From the NCBI GenBank assembly GCA_016858145.1, contig JAEHOE010000063.1, forward strand, positions 62,001-126,000: a stretch of DNA of 64,000 nt. The letters run 5' to 3'. Each line of letters begins with the position of its first letter. Positions within the stretch are counted from its first letter, which is position 1. Origin of the DNA: Edaphochlamys debaryana. Taxonomy: Eukaryota; Chlorophyta; Chlorophyceae; Chlamydomonadales. Position numbers and translations under genes: made by a program. The notes beneath the pieces are model-generated. The model made no database searches. It was not told the origin of the DNA and saw only the letters and a program-made list of their open reading frames with translations. This document shows positions 52,299 to 64,000 of the stretch, piece by piece.

Positions 52299-55200
52299 AT
52301 GCGGCCACTCTTGCTTTCTGTGAGCCCTGAAGGGCTTGAAAGGCAATTCGGTCGCAAAAATGTGGCCGTCATCGTCCTCTCGGTTTCAGCCCTCAAGGCC
52401 GAAGCGCGCAGCACCACAGGGGCCAGTCCTTGGATGTCGCGTGGCCTTGAAGTCGGCGATGTCGGGAGCGCGGCTGGTGGCGGCGAGCGGGCCTGGTGCG
52501 TGCAATGGCGCAATCCCGCCGCGACACACTTTCTCCGGACCGGCGGAGGCGACGATGGGGCCCGCAGCCTCCTACGCGCTATGGGCCCCGATGCTGCCGC
52601 TCAGCTCGAGCGACTGGCCGTGACGGGGGCGGTCCAGCCGGTGCCGCCCCAGACGCTGCGTGGAGTCTCGGCGGCGGCTGGGTTTCCCGCCGTGACGCTT
52701 GACGTGATGCCCTGCCTCTTCGACCCCCAGTCCCTCGATGGCTCCTCGCACGCTCCCACGGGGAAACGCGGGCTCGGCTCCTTCCTGTCGTGCTTGCGCC
52801 CGGCGGTCCAGGGCCGCTCCGCTCCCACCGGCTCCGGGACGGCCGCTGGCGGCGCCTCGGCCCCCCTGGGCACAGTTCTGGTCGTCCTCTCCCTCCAGCC
52901 CCGCGCCGGCGCTCTGGAAGCATCGGCAGTAGTGCCGCCAAGCGACAGCGCAAAGACGGCGTCACAGTGCGGGCCGCTGACCGCAACTGCCAGCAGCGGC
53001 ACGGAAGGCCGGCCGTGGGCTGCGGCCCTGCAGCTATTGGACCTGGCCTGGGAGGGCCTGCCCGCCTGCGTGACGGTGTTCACGGCCGAGGGCGCCGTGG
53101 CCTTCCAGAACGCAGCGTCGCGTACCTACATGGGGTGAGCGGTGCATGCCAGGGGTGGTAGAGATGCGATTATGGCATGGGATTCAGGGGAAGGCACTCG
53201 CACAGTAGTGTGCCCGTGCCCTATGGAACCCGAATGCATCAGCGTTGTGACGAACTCACAGACCAGCCTGCATCCCTCCCTCCCTCTTTTGTGCAAAATG
53301 CAGATCCCGCATTATCACCCCCAGCACACAAGACACCGGCCTTTCACTTGAGCACTCACTCAGTTCCGGGGGACAGGAGGACTGCGATGGCAGCAGCAAC
53401 AGCGGCCGTGGCATGCTGTCCCGGCTGTTTGCGCTGGACCCCTCCAAGCTGGAGCAGCTGCTGGAGGCGACGCAGCTGCTGGGGCGGAGGACGGCGAGAG
53501 GGGCGTGGGAAGGTGAGGCGCCAGGCATGGGGACAGTTTGTAGCGAGGGGAGTGGCGGCAGTGGGTGCTGGGTGCAGAGCCGCAACGGCTACAACGGCGC
53601 CCATGCATGCTCGCTAAGGGTTCTCCGCGGTTTCCTCCGCACCCTCCATCCCAGGTATCGTGCGCGTGCCGGCCAGCCTCAACCCGGAGGGCCCGCCCCT
53701 GACCGGCACTGACAGCTCACCCCAGCACTCGGGGGAGGAGGGGGTCCTCACAGCAGCTGGTCCACCCACTGGCCGAGTGGCACGTGCCGCGGAGTCTCTT
53801 CTGGGGGAGCCAAGGCCAGGTGCCCCATCCCTGGCGGCGGCAGGACACGGGAGTGACACTGCCTGTGGTACGGGTTGCCTCGAGCCCAGCGGCTGGACGA
53901 CCCTGCAGCGGTCGGGCAGCGTGCTGGGTCGGGGACAGGGCTTCAGTGCCAATCCCACGCACAGCGTCTCTCACCGCCCGCTCTCCAGCAGCAGCAGCAG
54001 CAGCAGTAACAGCCGCTCGGATCAAGAGGCCCGCGGGTCCGGACTCATGGGCAGCCTCCTGGGCGTGGACGTGGAGACGGTGCGGGTTGCTGAGCTGTTC
54101 ATCAGCAACGGTGGCACGCCTCGGCAGGAGTCCTTCCGGCGGCAGCAGAGGTGAGTGCTTGGCAGCTCTGGCTGGTTCAGGAGGGAGCTGGCCAAGGTAT
54201 GTGCCAACGACAGTGTTTGCGGGCCCCCAAAGCAACTTGGTTTCCTCCTTCCTTCATCGCCGCAGCTCGAAGCGGTTCACGTCCGCGGCTCCCATGGCAA
54301 CATCCACATGGGCGGTGAGTTGGCCCCGGCCGCGTCGAGGGAAGGACCTGGCATGGGTGTATGCCCACCTAGGTGACACGGCCAAGCTGGGTGGGAATGG
54401 GCAAGCTCACCTGTGTAGTTGTGCATCACATACACACGGGCTAGGCTGCTGGGTGATGTGTCTGCCCGCCTGCCCGGCTACTAGCGCACTTCCGTTCCCG
54501 TGCAACTGTCTTCCCCACGCTTCCACAGCTGATGCTTCCAGACCTGGACGCGTGCTCGACAACGACCCCCATCAGCGTGGGACGCCAGCCATCGGTAAGC
54601 GCTCTCACGCGCCCCCGCGGCGTCCTCGGACCGCCGCCTCTCTCCAAGGCCGTGTCAGACAATGTGGCCGGCTTGGCCAGCGCCTGCACACGCGACGGCC
54701 ACAGCATGAGCTCAGCCCTCGCGTCCGCCGCAACAGCTGCCGCGACCACCACTGCCGTGGATGTGCGGTCGGGTGACGATGCGTCCTCGGAGCTGCTCCA
54801 CACGGACCGGCTGGGCCCGCTGCCGTCCCACCTGGCGAGCGCCGCCCGCGCGAGCGTTACGCTCCGAGGAAGCAAGTCATTCACGCTGGGTCGCCGCGCG
54901 ACCGCGCCACAAGACTCTCCTACGGAAGCTTTTGCACAGCCGAGGCGGCCGCTGCTCGATGCGACCCCTGGCTCGAGCATGTCCAGGAGTCGGTCCCAGA
55001 CCGCGCTCAATGCGTTGGACCCACCGCCGCCTGATGAGCTCGGCGCTCCGGCAACCGCGGCCAACGCGCGCTCCGCCGCTCGACGGCACAGCGTGCTCAG
55101 CCTCCTCGCCGTCGGCTCCAGGGAGCACGCGGCAGACAGCGGCGGCAGCACACACAGCGGCGCGCCCCGGCTCCTGCAATTCGCGAGCTCCCTAGTCAAT

Positions 55201-57140
55201 GCGCCCACTGCGTCTGGCATGGAGGGCAGTCGGCTGACCAGCCGGCCCTCGCGCAAGGCTCTGGCCCTGCGCACTGGAAGCGGGAGTGTGGCGGCAGGCG
55301 GAGAAGCCACCGGCGAGGACGAAGACCCCGGCCTCTCATCGGCGGCGAACATGGTAGCTCGTCTCCGGACTTACTCATTCAGGGCACCGGCGGTACCGGG
55401 GGCCGCTGACCGGGCGCGTTTGGCAGCTCTCGCGTCACCCACAGAGCATCCCAGGCAGGTGTCACTGAGGGCCGCCACAGGTAAAGGGGAGGCGGAGGAG
55501 CAGGGGCCCACGCAGCAGCAGCAGCAGCCAGAGGCTGAGGCCGGCGTGGCAGCGGCAGAGGCCAGGGCGGGTCCGGAGACTGGCCGGGCGTGGCACGAGG
55601 TGTGCGCCGCTGCGGTGGAGGACCCAGACAGCGGCGCTCGGTACCTGGTGGTGATGCAGAGGGACGTGACGGCCAAGGTGGAGGCGGAGAGGCACATCGC
55701 GCAGGTGGGAGGGGCACAGGGCCAGCAGGGAACGAATCCTGGGAAACACAGGGGCCCGCAGTACTGGAAGTGTAGGGAGCTCGGCCTTCAGCATCCCGTG
55801 ACCTTCCTTGACTTGACTGCTATCTCTGCTTCCCTCCTCACGACAGGTCTCCGAGATGGAGCATCGCCTCCTGGAGCAGGTCTTCCCTCGCCACGTGCTC
55901 GCATACATGACGGAGGAGGGCTGCCAGCCCGCCCCAGTGCCTGAGGACGAGGGCCCGTCTGACGGTGACGCTGCCCCCCCCACTCCCACCTGGCGCCCCC
56001 AAGTGCGGGACTACACGCGCCTGGCCACGTGGCACCCCCAGGTCACGATCCTGTTTGCAGACATCCAGGGTGCGTGGGGGATAGAGGGAGAGAGGTGCCG
56101 CAGGGTGAGGGCACAAGGGCGTGCTGGGCTGGCCTTGATGGTTGGCTTGAAGCAACAGCTCAACGACTGAAGGCTGAGCCCCATGCCCCCGCCCCTCCCG
56201 TGCAGGCTTTACGCCCATGTGCAAGCAGCTGCCCGCATGCGTGGTCATGAAGTTCCTCAACGACCTCTTCGTGCGCTTCGACTCCCTGCTCGACGTGCAC
56301 GGCGTGTACAAGGTGGAGACCATCGGCGACTGCTACGTGGTGGCTGGGGGCCTGATCGCCGAGGACGCGGATGGCATGGCGGCGGTGCAGGGCGGCGGCG
56401 TGTCGGACCCGCGTCAGGCGAACCAGGTCTTCAGCTTTGCGCAGGTGGGCACAGAGGCTTGGTACGGCAACCTGCGTTAAGCAACCTGCGCTCAGGAGGC
56501 AGAGCTCGAAAGGATGAGGCTTAATGCTCCGCCTCCGCTCCCCTTCCCTGCAGGCCATGCTGCACGCTGCCGCCGCTGTGACCCTGCCCACCACGGGCGA
56601 GCCGGTCAGGATCCGCGTGGGCATCCACTCCGGCCCCGTGGTCAGCGGCGTGGTGGGCACCCGCATGCCCCGCTTCTGCCTGTTCGGAGGTGGGTCTGCT
56701 TGTGGATGGCGGGGCAGGGTCAATGCGATGAAGAGAGGTTCGCCCGCATATAAAGCGCTGACCCCTTCCAACATGTGTTTGCCAACCCCTTGCCCCCTCA
56801 GACACGGTCAACACGGCCAGCCGCATGGAGAGCACTTCGCAGGCGGGGGCCATCCACGCCTCGAGCGACACGGTGGGTGGAAAGGGGCTTTGGAACAGGG
56901 GCACCCAGGGCACTGGGCGAGAAGATAGGACTTGGAGCCACGTCTCCCTCCATTCCTCCCTTTCCCCTGACGTCCCGGCCCTCCTCCTCCCTTCCCCTGC
57001 AATCCTTCCCCTTGCAGTTTGTGCTCCTGTCCCCTGACCAGCGCCAGGGCTGGGCGCCCACGGGCGGCATTGAGGTCAAGGGCAAGGGCCGCATGGACAC
57101 GTTCCTGTGGGGCGATGCGGTGGCTGTTGCTGTGGAGTAG
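52299..57140 (+). CDS. PAS-domain guanylyl cyclase, copy 2
   Basis: Same architecture as copy 1, about 1,170 residues. The start at 52,299 ([17 protein letters not shown]) is chosen because it aligns with the copy-1 start; an in-frame ATG at 52,068 is less likely. Exons: 52299-53134, 53364-53512, 53655-54150, 54266-54314, 54529-55703, 55847-56069, 56206-56444, 56554-56689, 56802-56872, 57018-57140 (TAG). Phases match copy 1 at every junction. Exon 1 ends in the PAS start, exon 5 ends with the PAC half ([19 protein letters not shown]), and exons 6-10 form the cyclase core with all metal, guanine-selecting (Glu, Cys) and transition-state residues. No frameshift is seen. The insertion within the PAS domain is about 580 residues, half that of copy 1. 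Exons 6-10 and their introns are nearly identical in DNA to copies 1 and 3. Confidence 0.95.
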
Positions 57141-60100
57141 TAGGTACACCGGCCACGGGGGTGTGGGTCCATGCCGGCTGGCAGCGGTCCAGCCACCTCC
57201 TGGGGAAGGGACAGGCCAGAGTCCGCACCGTCTTCCCTGTTGTGGTGGACGCTGCTGTCACATTGGTGGTTAGGTACGTGAAACCTGGGAGCCAACTGGC
57301 GCAATTCCTTCAAGGTTCCAATAAGCTCGGCTGCAATTTCTCTGGGGCTTGGGCGCATTGAGAGAGGGCTTGGGCGCATTGAGAGAATGTGAGAGTTCTG
57401 ACTCGTGAACGGCTGCTGTACAGCAGCCCCTCGCGTGAGGGCCATGGTAGGATTTGCGTTTACTAGCCTATGGTGGCCATAATAGGGGTGGGCAGGCAGG
57501 TGGCAGGCTGGTGCGGCTCCCACCAATGTACGTTGGTTGCAGAGGGCATGGCCGCTGTTTGCTATTGCATGCATACGCATGCACTGGATGACTGGCGGCA
57601 CTGCTGCTGCGGTCAGTCGTGTCTAGCTTTTAGGCCAAAGTGAGATGACGGTGCGTCCTGATGCTATGCTTCATCGATCCCTGGATTAATCGTCGATGAG
57701 CTAGCGAGGAAGGGGAGAAGACTAACGTAAATGAAGGCGGGAAATCAATAAATTCAAGGAAGATGACACGCTGGGCACTGCCGGAGAGAGGGAGACAACG
57801 CGTTGGTCTGGCGGTTGGGTGCTGCCCCCAAAACGTAGCCAGTAGGTCGCTCGGCTGTGTGGTCATCTTCCAGACCCCACTCGCCGCTTTTCGCTGGCTA
57901 GCAATGCTTAGATAGGAGCGAGGTCATGATGATGAGGGACTGTAGGGATGATTCGGATAAAGGGCACGGGGTACTGTACGGCGGGTGCAGGTCAAGATCT
58001 GTACTGAAGCCAGGCTTTTGTCGGTCTGGGGCCGAGCACCGCTGAGATGTGTGCTGGCCGGGGGTATCAAGGATGCGGTGGGAGCTGGGTGATAGATATG
58101 TGCATGCGTGCATGACTGGGGGCGGGGAGGAGCGATGGCGTGCCTGGGTTGCGGCGACGAGCCCTGTGGTGAGGTGAAAGCTTGGTGCTGCTGGAGCTTT
58201 GCCCTGCTTTAGTTGTTGTGGCGTTGTGCTGACGGTTGAGGCCCGGCGCTTGGCATTTGTGCTGAGCCCTTGCTTCATTCGGCAGGGCCACGCTCCAACC
58301 GCATGGCCACAGTAGAGGCGGCCACCTGGCGATGGGCGTAGGCGGCGTGTCCGGAGCAGATCCCATCACATGTGGCCATTACAGAGTTGAACTAACTATT
58401 GACAGATGAGGGGGCGCCGAATCTGGAGGGTGGTGCTTTGGAGTTCATCCTTTGCGTTGCGATGGGAGCCTTTCACCTGGGACGGTTGGCAGGTAGGGAC
58501 TATAGGGACACTGAGTGGCAAAGGAAGGAAGGGCGCAAGTACCCATCAACCACCTTGACGTCGGAGTGGATCGGTGTAATTGTGAGCAGGTTGAGGCCTG
58601 TGTAGACCCAACTAAGCTGTGCACTGCATGGCAGGAAGGTCAGAGGTCTCCGTTCGTCTAGGCTGTGTCCTGGGGTGGCCTCCAGGGTGCCAGGGACCTG
58701 CACGCACCCAGCGCAGTACGTGTGTACAATCCGAGTGGGGGGAAGGGGGGGACTTTTGCTTGGAGGGCGGTTATTCGACACCTCGATGAGGCTGATGGTC
58801 TTAGGACAGCCCCCTGCTAAGATCCTTTACTTGTTGCCGTTTCCCGTGCTGAGAGGCTGGCCAGCCCCTGGCCGCGCCCCCCCCAGATAGATCTGACCTC
58901 TACCCCAGACTCTACATGAGTGTTTGCCGATCAATTGATCGTGGGATGGAGTGCGCCCACGAAGTGTTTCGAACTGGATAGAGGCACGGACGACTCACCA
59001 TGTTAAAGGTTCTGACGCAACAATACCACCCTGATTGAGCTGTTCCTTAAGGTCGCACGAGGGCTGCAGCAACCAAGGCCGTACCCATGCCAGAGTGCCA
59101 GCAGTGCCAGCAGGGGCCAAAATGGGCGCATGACCTCACGTCGCAAGAGCAGTACAGCACAGCTACTTCTAAGTCACGGCATCGACGAAGAGCCTGAGAC
59201 GGGTGAGATCCATGACACCTACCGACACATGGAACAATGCCACTCTATCTCACACCTTCAGCAATTAACAATAGCCAGCTTCCTTCCTCTTGGTGCTCTT
59301 GCATTCATGAATTGGCTGCAAGGTTGGTAGCTTTCAGGGCAGTATCGGAAGCTTCGAGCACAGTACTCGAGGGAGACTGCAAGTGCTCATCCTTGCACAA
59401 TGCTTCGTCCCCCAAGACCTCAGCGAGACACGACACGCGTGCGCGCCCAACTCAGCCTGCGGTGTGCATGAACATGTGCTCCCAATAGCAGGGCTGCACG
59501 CACGCACGCACGCACGCACATTAGCCGAACCCTCATACCGTCAGGCATCACTGCTTATCCAACCGCATCCCATGCATGCTACTTCACGCGCTTGTGCATG
59601 TTGAGGCCCAGCCGGGCCGCATTAGTAATGAGCACCATCCCCATCCCATGCATCTTTGCTTCACACTTGTACAGCCAACTCCCCCATCCGCCTGCAGTGC
59701 AGCGTTAACGTACATCACAGCGCCCACCGCCGTCAACTTGAAGCATGCACACCCGCGGAGGCAAAGCGAAGGCCGCTGGCCCCAGTTAGAAGAACCAGAG
59801 TCCCCACGTCCACGCACATGGTGACCACATCCCTCGCTTTGCAGCGGGCAGGTAGGGCATAATACATCAAGGCAGGGCAGATAATCTCGCACCCTGCCCC
59901 ATGATGTAAGCAAGGCGGCAAAGGCCACAGGACGACGGCTTGCCGGGGGCTCAGTCCCAAAGCCCGGAATCCAATTTTGATCAAGCAGAGAGGCCGCCGT
60001 TCCCCTCCCCCTGACCAGCATGCTACAAAGCATGCAGCATGTAGCATCCCAGAGCTACAGCAACGCTGAGTGAACCTGTTTCAGTGCGCAGCAGCCTTAA

Positions 60101-61215
60101 ACAAACACCGAGAGGGGCACAACGGTGAAACCTCCTAAACGAGTGACAAGCCCTCGCAATGTTGAACTGGATGTGGATGCACGCAATCGAGCTACGCTAG
60201 CGGCAGCGTCAAAGCAATCCTTGACCCCATAGGCCGGAAGCGGCAGCAAGAATGGTGCTCCATGCGCCTCCATCCTGAACTGCTCGTAATACCCTATCTA
60301 CGTCATCAGCCGCAAGCGGCAGCAAGAATTGTGCTTTGTTAACCTCCATCCGTCTCTCCAGCAGAGATGAAAGATGACATGCGCATCCACAGCCCACACA
60401 ATCTATTCCAGCCCAGCATCTCTCAGGGCCTGATCTCTGGCAAAAAGAACAGAGAGCTCGGTAAGGCATCTTGAGTCAGCCATGCGAGCGTGATACAAGG
60501 GACCACGTCCCGGCATGCATAAGTGCATAGTGCCAAGGCCAAGTGGACACGTAGAGGGATGCCCATACGCGAAAAAGGGCTGAGCCAATCAACCCCTCGC
60601 TCGGGCAGGACCGGACCTTTCCCAAGTGGATAGATGGGCTGCTGGAAAGGCATCATGGCATCCCGTGCCCGAGCAATTATCAATGTCTCAAGTACGCATT
60701 GATACCCATTGGCTCATTCCCTGCTGGAATCAAACAATCCAGCGGCTGCTTCTGCAATCCCTTCCAATTCGTGACTCCCGTGTTTTTGCAGACCCGCCTG
60801 GCACCTACAATGCAAATGCTCTCCTGCCGCTATCAAGCAGTAGCCCGACACGCTCGCCGCTGATCCACCTTCCCGATGCTCGTGCCCAACCGTCCCCGGC
60901 CGAAGTAACGACCCCCGAAACGGGGTGCGCGAAACTGCACAGAGTGAATTCCCCTCTTGATTGGGTTATGAGCCCAAGTTACGAGGTCCCCACGTGCGTG
61001 TACCACGTGCCCTCCCGTAATAATAGGATATTAGCAAGCGCTTAGCATCATCCTTCTGCTACTTGTGCATGCAGGGGCTAGTAGCCCTCCGGATTCGGGC
61101 CTGACACAGCCAAGCCCACGGCGATGGCCTCCACATGGCACCACATGAGGTGGCTGGACCGCTGCCAGCCGGCATGGACCCACCCCCTCGTGGCTGGTGC
61201 ACCTAGTATCAAGAG
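57141..61215. other. Intergenic region between convergent cyclase copies 2 and 3; no gene supported
   Basis: Comparatively AT-rich for this window, without poly-C introns and without a convincing coding frame. It contains both 3' UTRs. A segment of about 45 bp at 57,163-57,205 (GGTCCATGCCGGCTGGCAGC and onwards) is repeated in inverse orientation at about 61,146-61,187, so paralogy extends past the stop codons of copies 2 and 3. A short (ACGC)n run lies at about 59,498-59,519. Confidence 0.6.
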
Positions 61216-64000
61216 CTATTCTATGGAGTTGGCCTCAGCACCTCCCCACAGGAACGTGTCCATGCGGCCCTTGCCCTTGACCTCGACGCCGCCCGTGGGC
61301 GCCCAGCCCTGGCGCTGGTCAGGGGACAGGAGCGCGAACTGCAAGAGGAAGGAGGGACAGATGGGGAAGGGCACGAAGGGAGACGTGGGCCGGGCACGGT
61401 ACCTAGCATTTGCCCCGCAATACTTCCCATTCAGTTACATCCTGCCCTTGGCACCCTATCCTATGGAAAGGGATGAGGAGGGCCGGGACGTCAGGGGAAA
61501 GGGAGGAGTGGAGGGAGACGTGGCTCCAAGTCCTATCTTCTCGCCCAGTGCCCTGGGTGCCCCTGTTCCAAAGCCCTTCCCCGCCCACCGTGTCGCTCGA
61601 GGCGTGGATTGCCCCCGCCTGCGAAGTGCTCTCCATGCGGCTGGCCATGTTGACCGTGTCTGAGGGACGGAGGAAGGTGTTGGCAAACACATGTTGGAAG
61701 GGGTCAGCGCTTTATATGCGGGCGAACCTCTCTTCATCGCATTGACCCTGCCCCGCCACCCACAAGCAGACCCACCTCCGAACAGGCAGAAGCGGGGCAT
61801 GCGGGTGCCCACCACGCCGCTGACCACGGGGCCGGAGTGGATGCCCACGCGGATCCTGACCGGCTCGCCCGTGGTGGGCAGGGTCACAGCGGCGGCAGCG
61901 TGCAGCATGGCCTGCAGGGAAGGGGAGCGGAGGCGGAGCATTAAGCCTCATCCTTTCGAGCGCTGCCTCCTGAGCGCAGGTTGCTTAACGCAGGTTGCCG
62001 TGCCAAGCCTCTGTGCCCACCTGCGCAAAGCTGAAGACCTGGTCCGCCTGACGCGGGTCCGACACGCCGCCGCCCTGCACCGCCGCCATGCCGTCGGCGT
62101 CCTCGGCGATCAGGCCCCCAGCCACCACGTAGCAATCGCCGATGGTCTCCACCTTGTACACGCCGTGCACGTCGAGCAGGGAGTCGAAGCGCACAAAGAG
62201 GTCGTTGAGGAACTTCATGACCACGGCCGCGGGCAGCTGCTTGCACATGGGCGTAAAGCCTGCACGGGTGGGGCGAGGGCATGGGGCTCAGCCTTCAGTC
62301 GTTGATGAGCTGTTGCTTCAAGCCAACCGTCCTGGAAGCCCTTCTGCGCACCCTCCGCTCCGCTCTCCCTCTACTCCGCTCTCCCTCTATCCGCAACGCA
62401 CCCTGGATGTCTGCAAACAGGATCGTGACCTGGGGGTGCCACGTGGCCAGGCGCGTGCAGTCCCGCACTTGGGGGCGCCAGGTGGGGGTGGGGGGGGCAG
62501 CGTCACCGTCAGACGGGCCCTCGTCCTCAGGCGCTGGGGCGGGCTGGCAGCCCTCCTCCGTCATGTATGCGAGCACGTGGCGAGGGAAGACCTGCTCCAG
62601 GAGGCGATGCTCCGCTTCAGCAACCTGCAGCGGCGGGAGGGGCACCACGACACGCGAGGGTAGGCTAGCGTACCAACGTGTGTCTCCTAGCTGCTTGCAG
62701 AGAGACTCTCGGGTTTGCTCCCTAAGCCTCCCTGCCCAACCCCGCTGCCCCACCTGCGCGATGTGCCTCTCCGCCTCCACCTTGGCCGTCACGTCCCTCT
62801 GCATCACCACCAGGTACCGAGCGCCGCTGTCCGGGTCCTCCACCGCAGCGGCGCGCACCTCGTGCCACGCCAGGCCAGGCTCCGGACCCGCTTGATCCCG
62901 CCTGCCCCCCCCCGCCTCCTCCTCCACGTCCTCCGCCGCCTCCGTGACTTTCCAGGGGGGCGCATGCTGCCGCTGCTCAGCCGAGGGCTGCCCCGCGTGC
63001 TGTGCCTGCTGTGCTGTGCCTGCCTGCCCCTGCCCCTGCCCCTGCCCGGCAGGCGACGGCGGCGCCTGCACCTGCTGCTGCTGCTCCAGGGTCGAAGGCG
63101 CGGGCTGCTGGGGCCGCACGTCGCCGTCCTTTGCAAGCGTGTCCACGCTCCGCTCTAGAAACGAGATCGCCCGTGACAGAACGGCGTCCGGCTTCGGCTG
63201 ATTCTGGGGCTTCTGATTCTGGGGATGTGCTGCGGATGCCGTGGCGCTGCCGGCGGCGCCTTCAGCGGCGTCGCCGCCGTCCGGTAGCTCCGCTAGCAGG
63301 ACCGAGCCTACTGCGGGGGTCATGACCGCGCTCCCTGGCCCGCTTGCCGCGCTTAGACCGCCCCGGCTGCTGAACTGTCCAGACGCCAGAGACGGGGTTG
63401 CGTTGCGCAGCGAGTTGGCAAAGTGCAGGATTCGAGGGCCGACGCCGCCCGTCGAAGACATGTCCAGCGCTGAACCTCGGCGCGCACGCGCGCTCAGCAG
63501 GACGTCGGTCCCTTCTCTCGAGCGATAGCTGGAGCTCGGTGCGTGCGTCATGTACGCGGCAGCAAGCGCGTTATTTGCGGCGACCGGGCTCACCAAGCTG
63601 AGCCGGGTCGCGCGGAGCATGGCGATTGAACCTCCAGAAGTGATGGGCCGTGGCGCTGACCCCGCCGAGCCGAGGAAACCGTGCTCCTCACACCGCTGAG
63701 GCCCGCTGTCCTCGTCGCGTGACTCAGCTGTGGGCCCCGCTGGGCCCGGGTTGAGCGTGGCGTGTGACCGCGAGCGCAGCAGCCTCGACGCCTCGTGCCG
63801 CGCGTGCGGCGGTGGGTCCGTGCAGGGCCGCGCAGAGGGGGCCGGTATCAGAGACGCGCTGCTCGGCTGCGGTCGGGTCTGGGGGGGAAGCACTGGCGCG
63901 GGTCGCCTGATGGTGAAGGAGTGGCTGCCGCCAAAGGCCCCTGTCGCGCGCCGCCTGCTGCATGCCATGCTCAGCCCATCCAGCAAGGGGCCCAGCTGAT
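61216..64000 (-). CDS. PAS-domain guanylyl cyclase, copy 3 (5' part beyond the window)
   Basis: Third paralogue, inverted relative to copies 1 and 2. Exons on the minus strand: 64000 (edge) to 62754 (Ser/Pro/Ala-rich insertion, then PAC half [19 protein letters not shown]), 62624-62402 ([29 protein letters not shown]), 62259-62021 ([20 protein letters not shown]), 61911-61776 ([23 protein letters not shown]), 61659-61589 ([11 protein letters not shown]) and 61338-61216 (ending [15 protein letters not shown]). Exons 6-9 have exactly the same lengths as in copies 1 and 2, and all catalytic residues are kept. The intron before the last exon is longer (about 250 bp versus about 150). The N-terminal PAS start and first exons lie outside the window. 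Confidence 0.94.

Overview
The window is nuclear DNA of a green alga, most likely a chlorophyte of the Chlamydomonadales type. That is inference from very high GC, many short GT-AG introns with C-rich acceptors ending CCCCAG or CTGCAG, PAS-linked guanylyl cyclases, and an NTPase-WD40 receptor-like protein. Nothing prokaryotic is present: no operons, no RNA genes and no CRISPR array. Exon limits were read by eye from splice consensus, reading frame and family similarity, so gene 5' ends are the weakest part.

Layout. (1) About 0.36-5.8 kb, minus: ornithine decarboxylase, with all catalytic motifs. (2) 7.54-22.74 kb, minus: one very long gene for an NLR-like (STAND) protein with an MGCSAS N-terminus, an FVSHAW/AVNQ/RAW module, a P-loop NTPase with Walker A and B, a linker, and about 16 WD40 repeats. 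(3) 25.0-28.9 kb, minus: eIF2B alpha subunit. (4) 29.3-40.3 kb, plus: a large coiled-coil protein of about 28 small exons, divergent from eIF2B alpha across about 460 bp. (5) 41.3-48.1 kb plus, 52.3-57.1 kb plus, and 61.2 kb to the window end, minus: three paralogous PAS-guanylyl cyclases, the last truncated by the window edge. The DNA between 48.1 and 52.3 kb and between 57.1 and 61.2 kb shows no recognisable gene.

The most unusual feature is not a gene. In the left 40 kb, more than 20 exon-intron junctions in four unrelated genes are partly duplicated in tandem: 25-60 bp of exon end plus its splice site recurs 2-8 times at about 50-150 bp spacing. The spacer DNA at many of these sites carries the same short sequences in different genes. 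There are three sequence families, with cores CACGAAACACACACG, CGCACACGCACCCATACAC and GCGCGATCCCGCTCAGC, and they sit next to poly-C or poly-G and a donor or acceptor. This looks like a dispersed, splice-competent (introner-like) element, or the footprint of an intron-forming duplication process. The cyclase cluster lacks it and instead shows concerted evolution: the catalytic exons and their introns are almost identical between paralogues while the 5' halves are strongly diverged.
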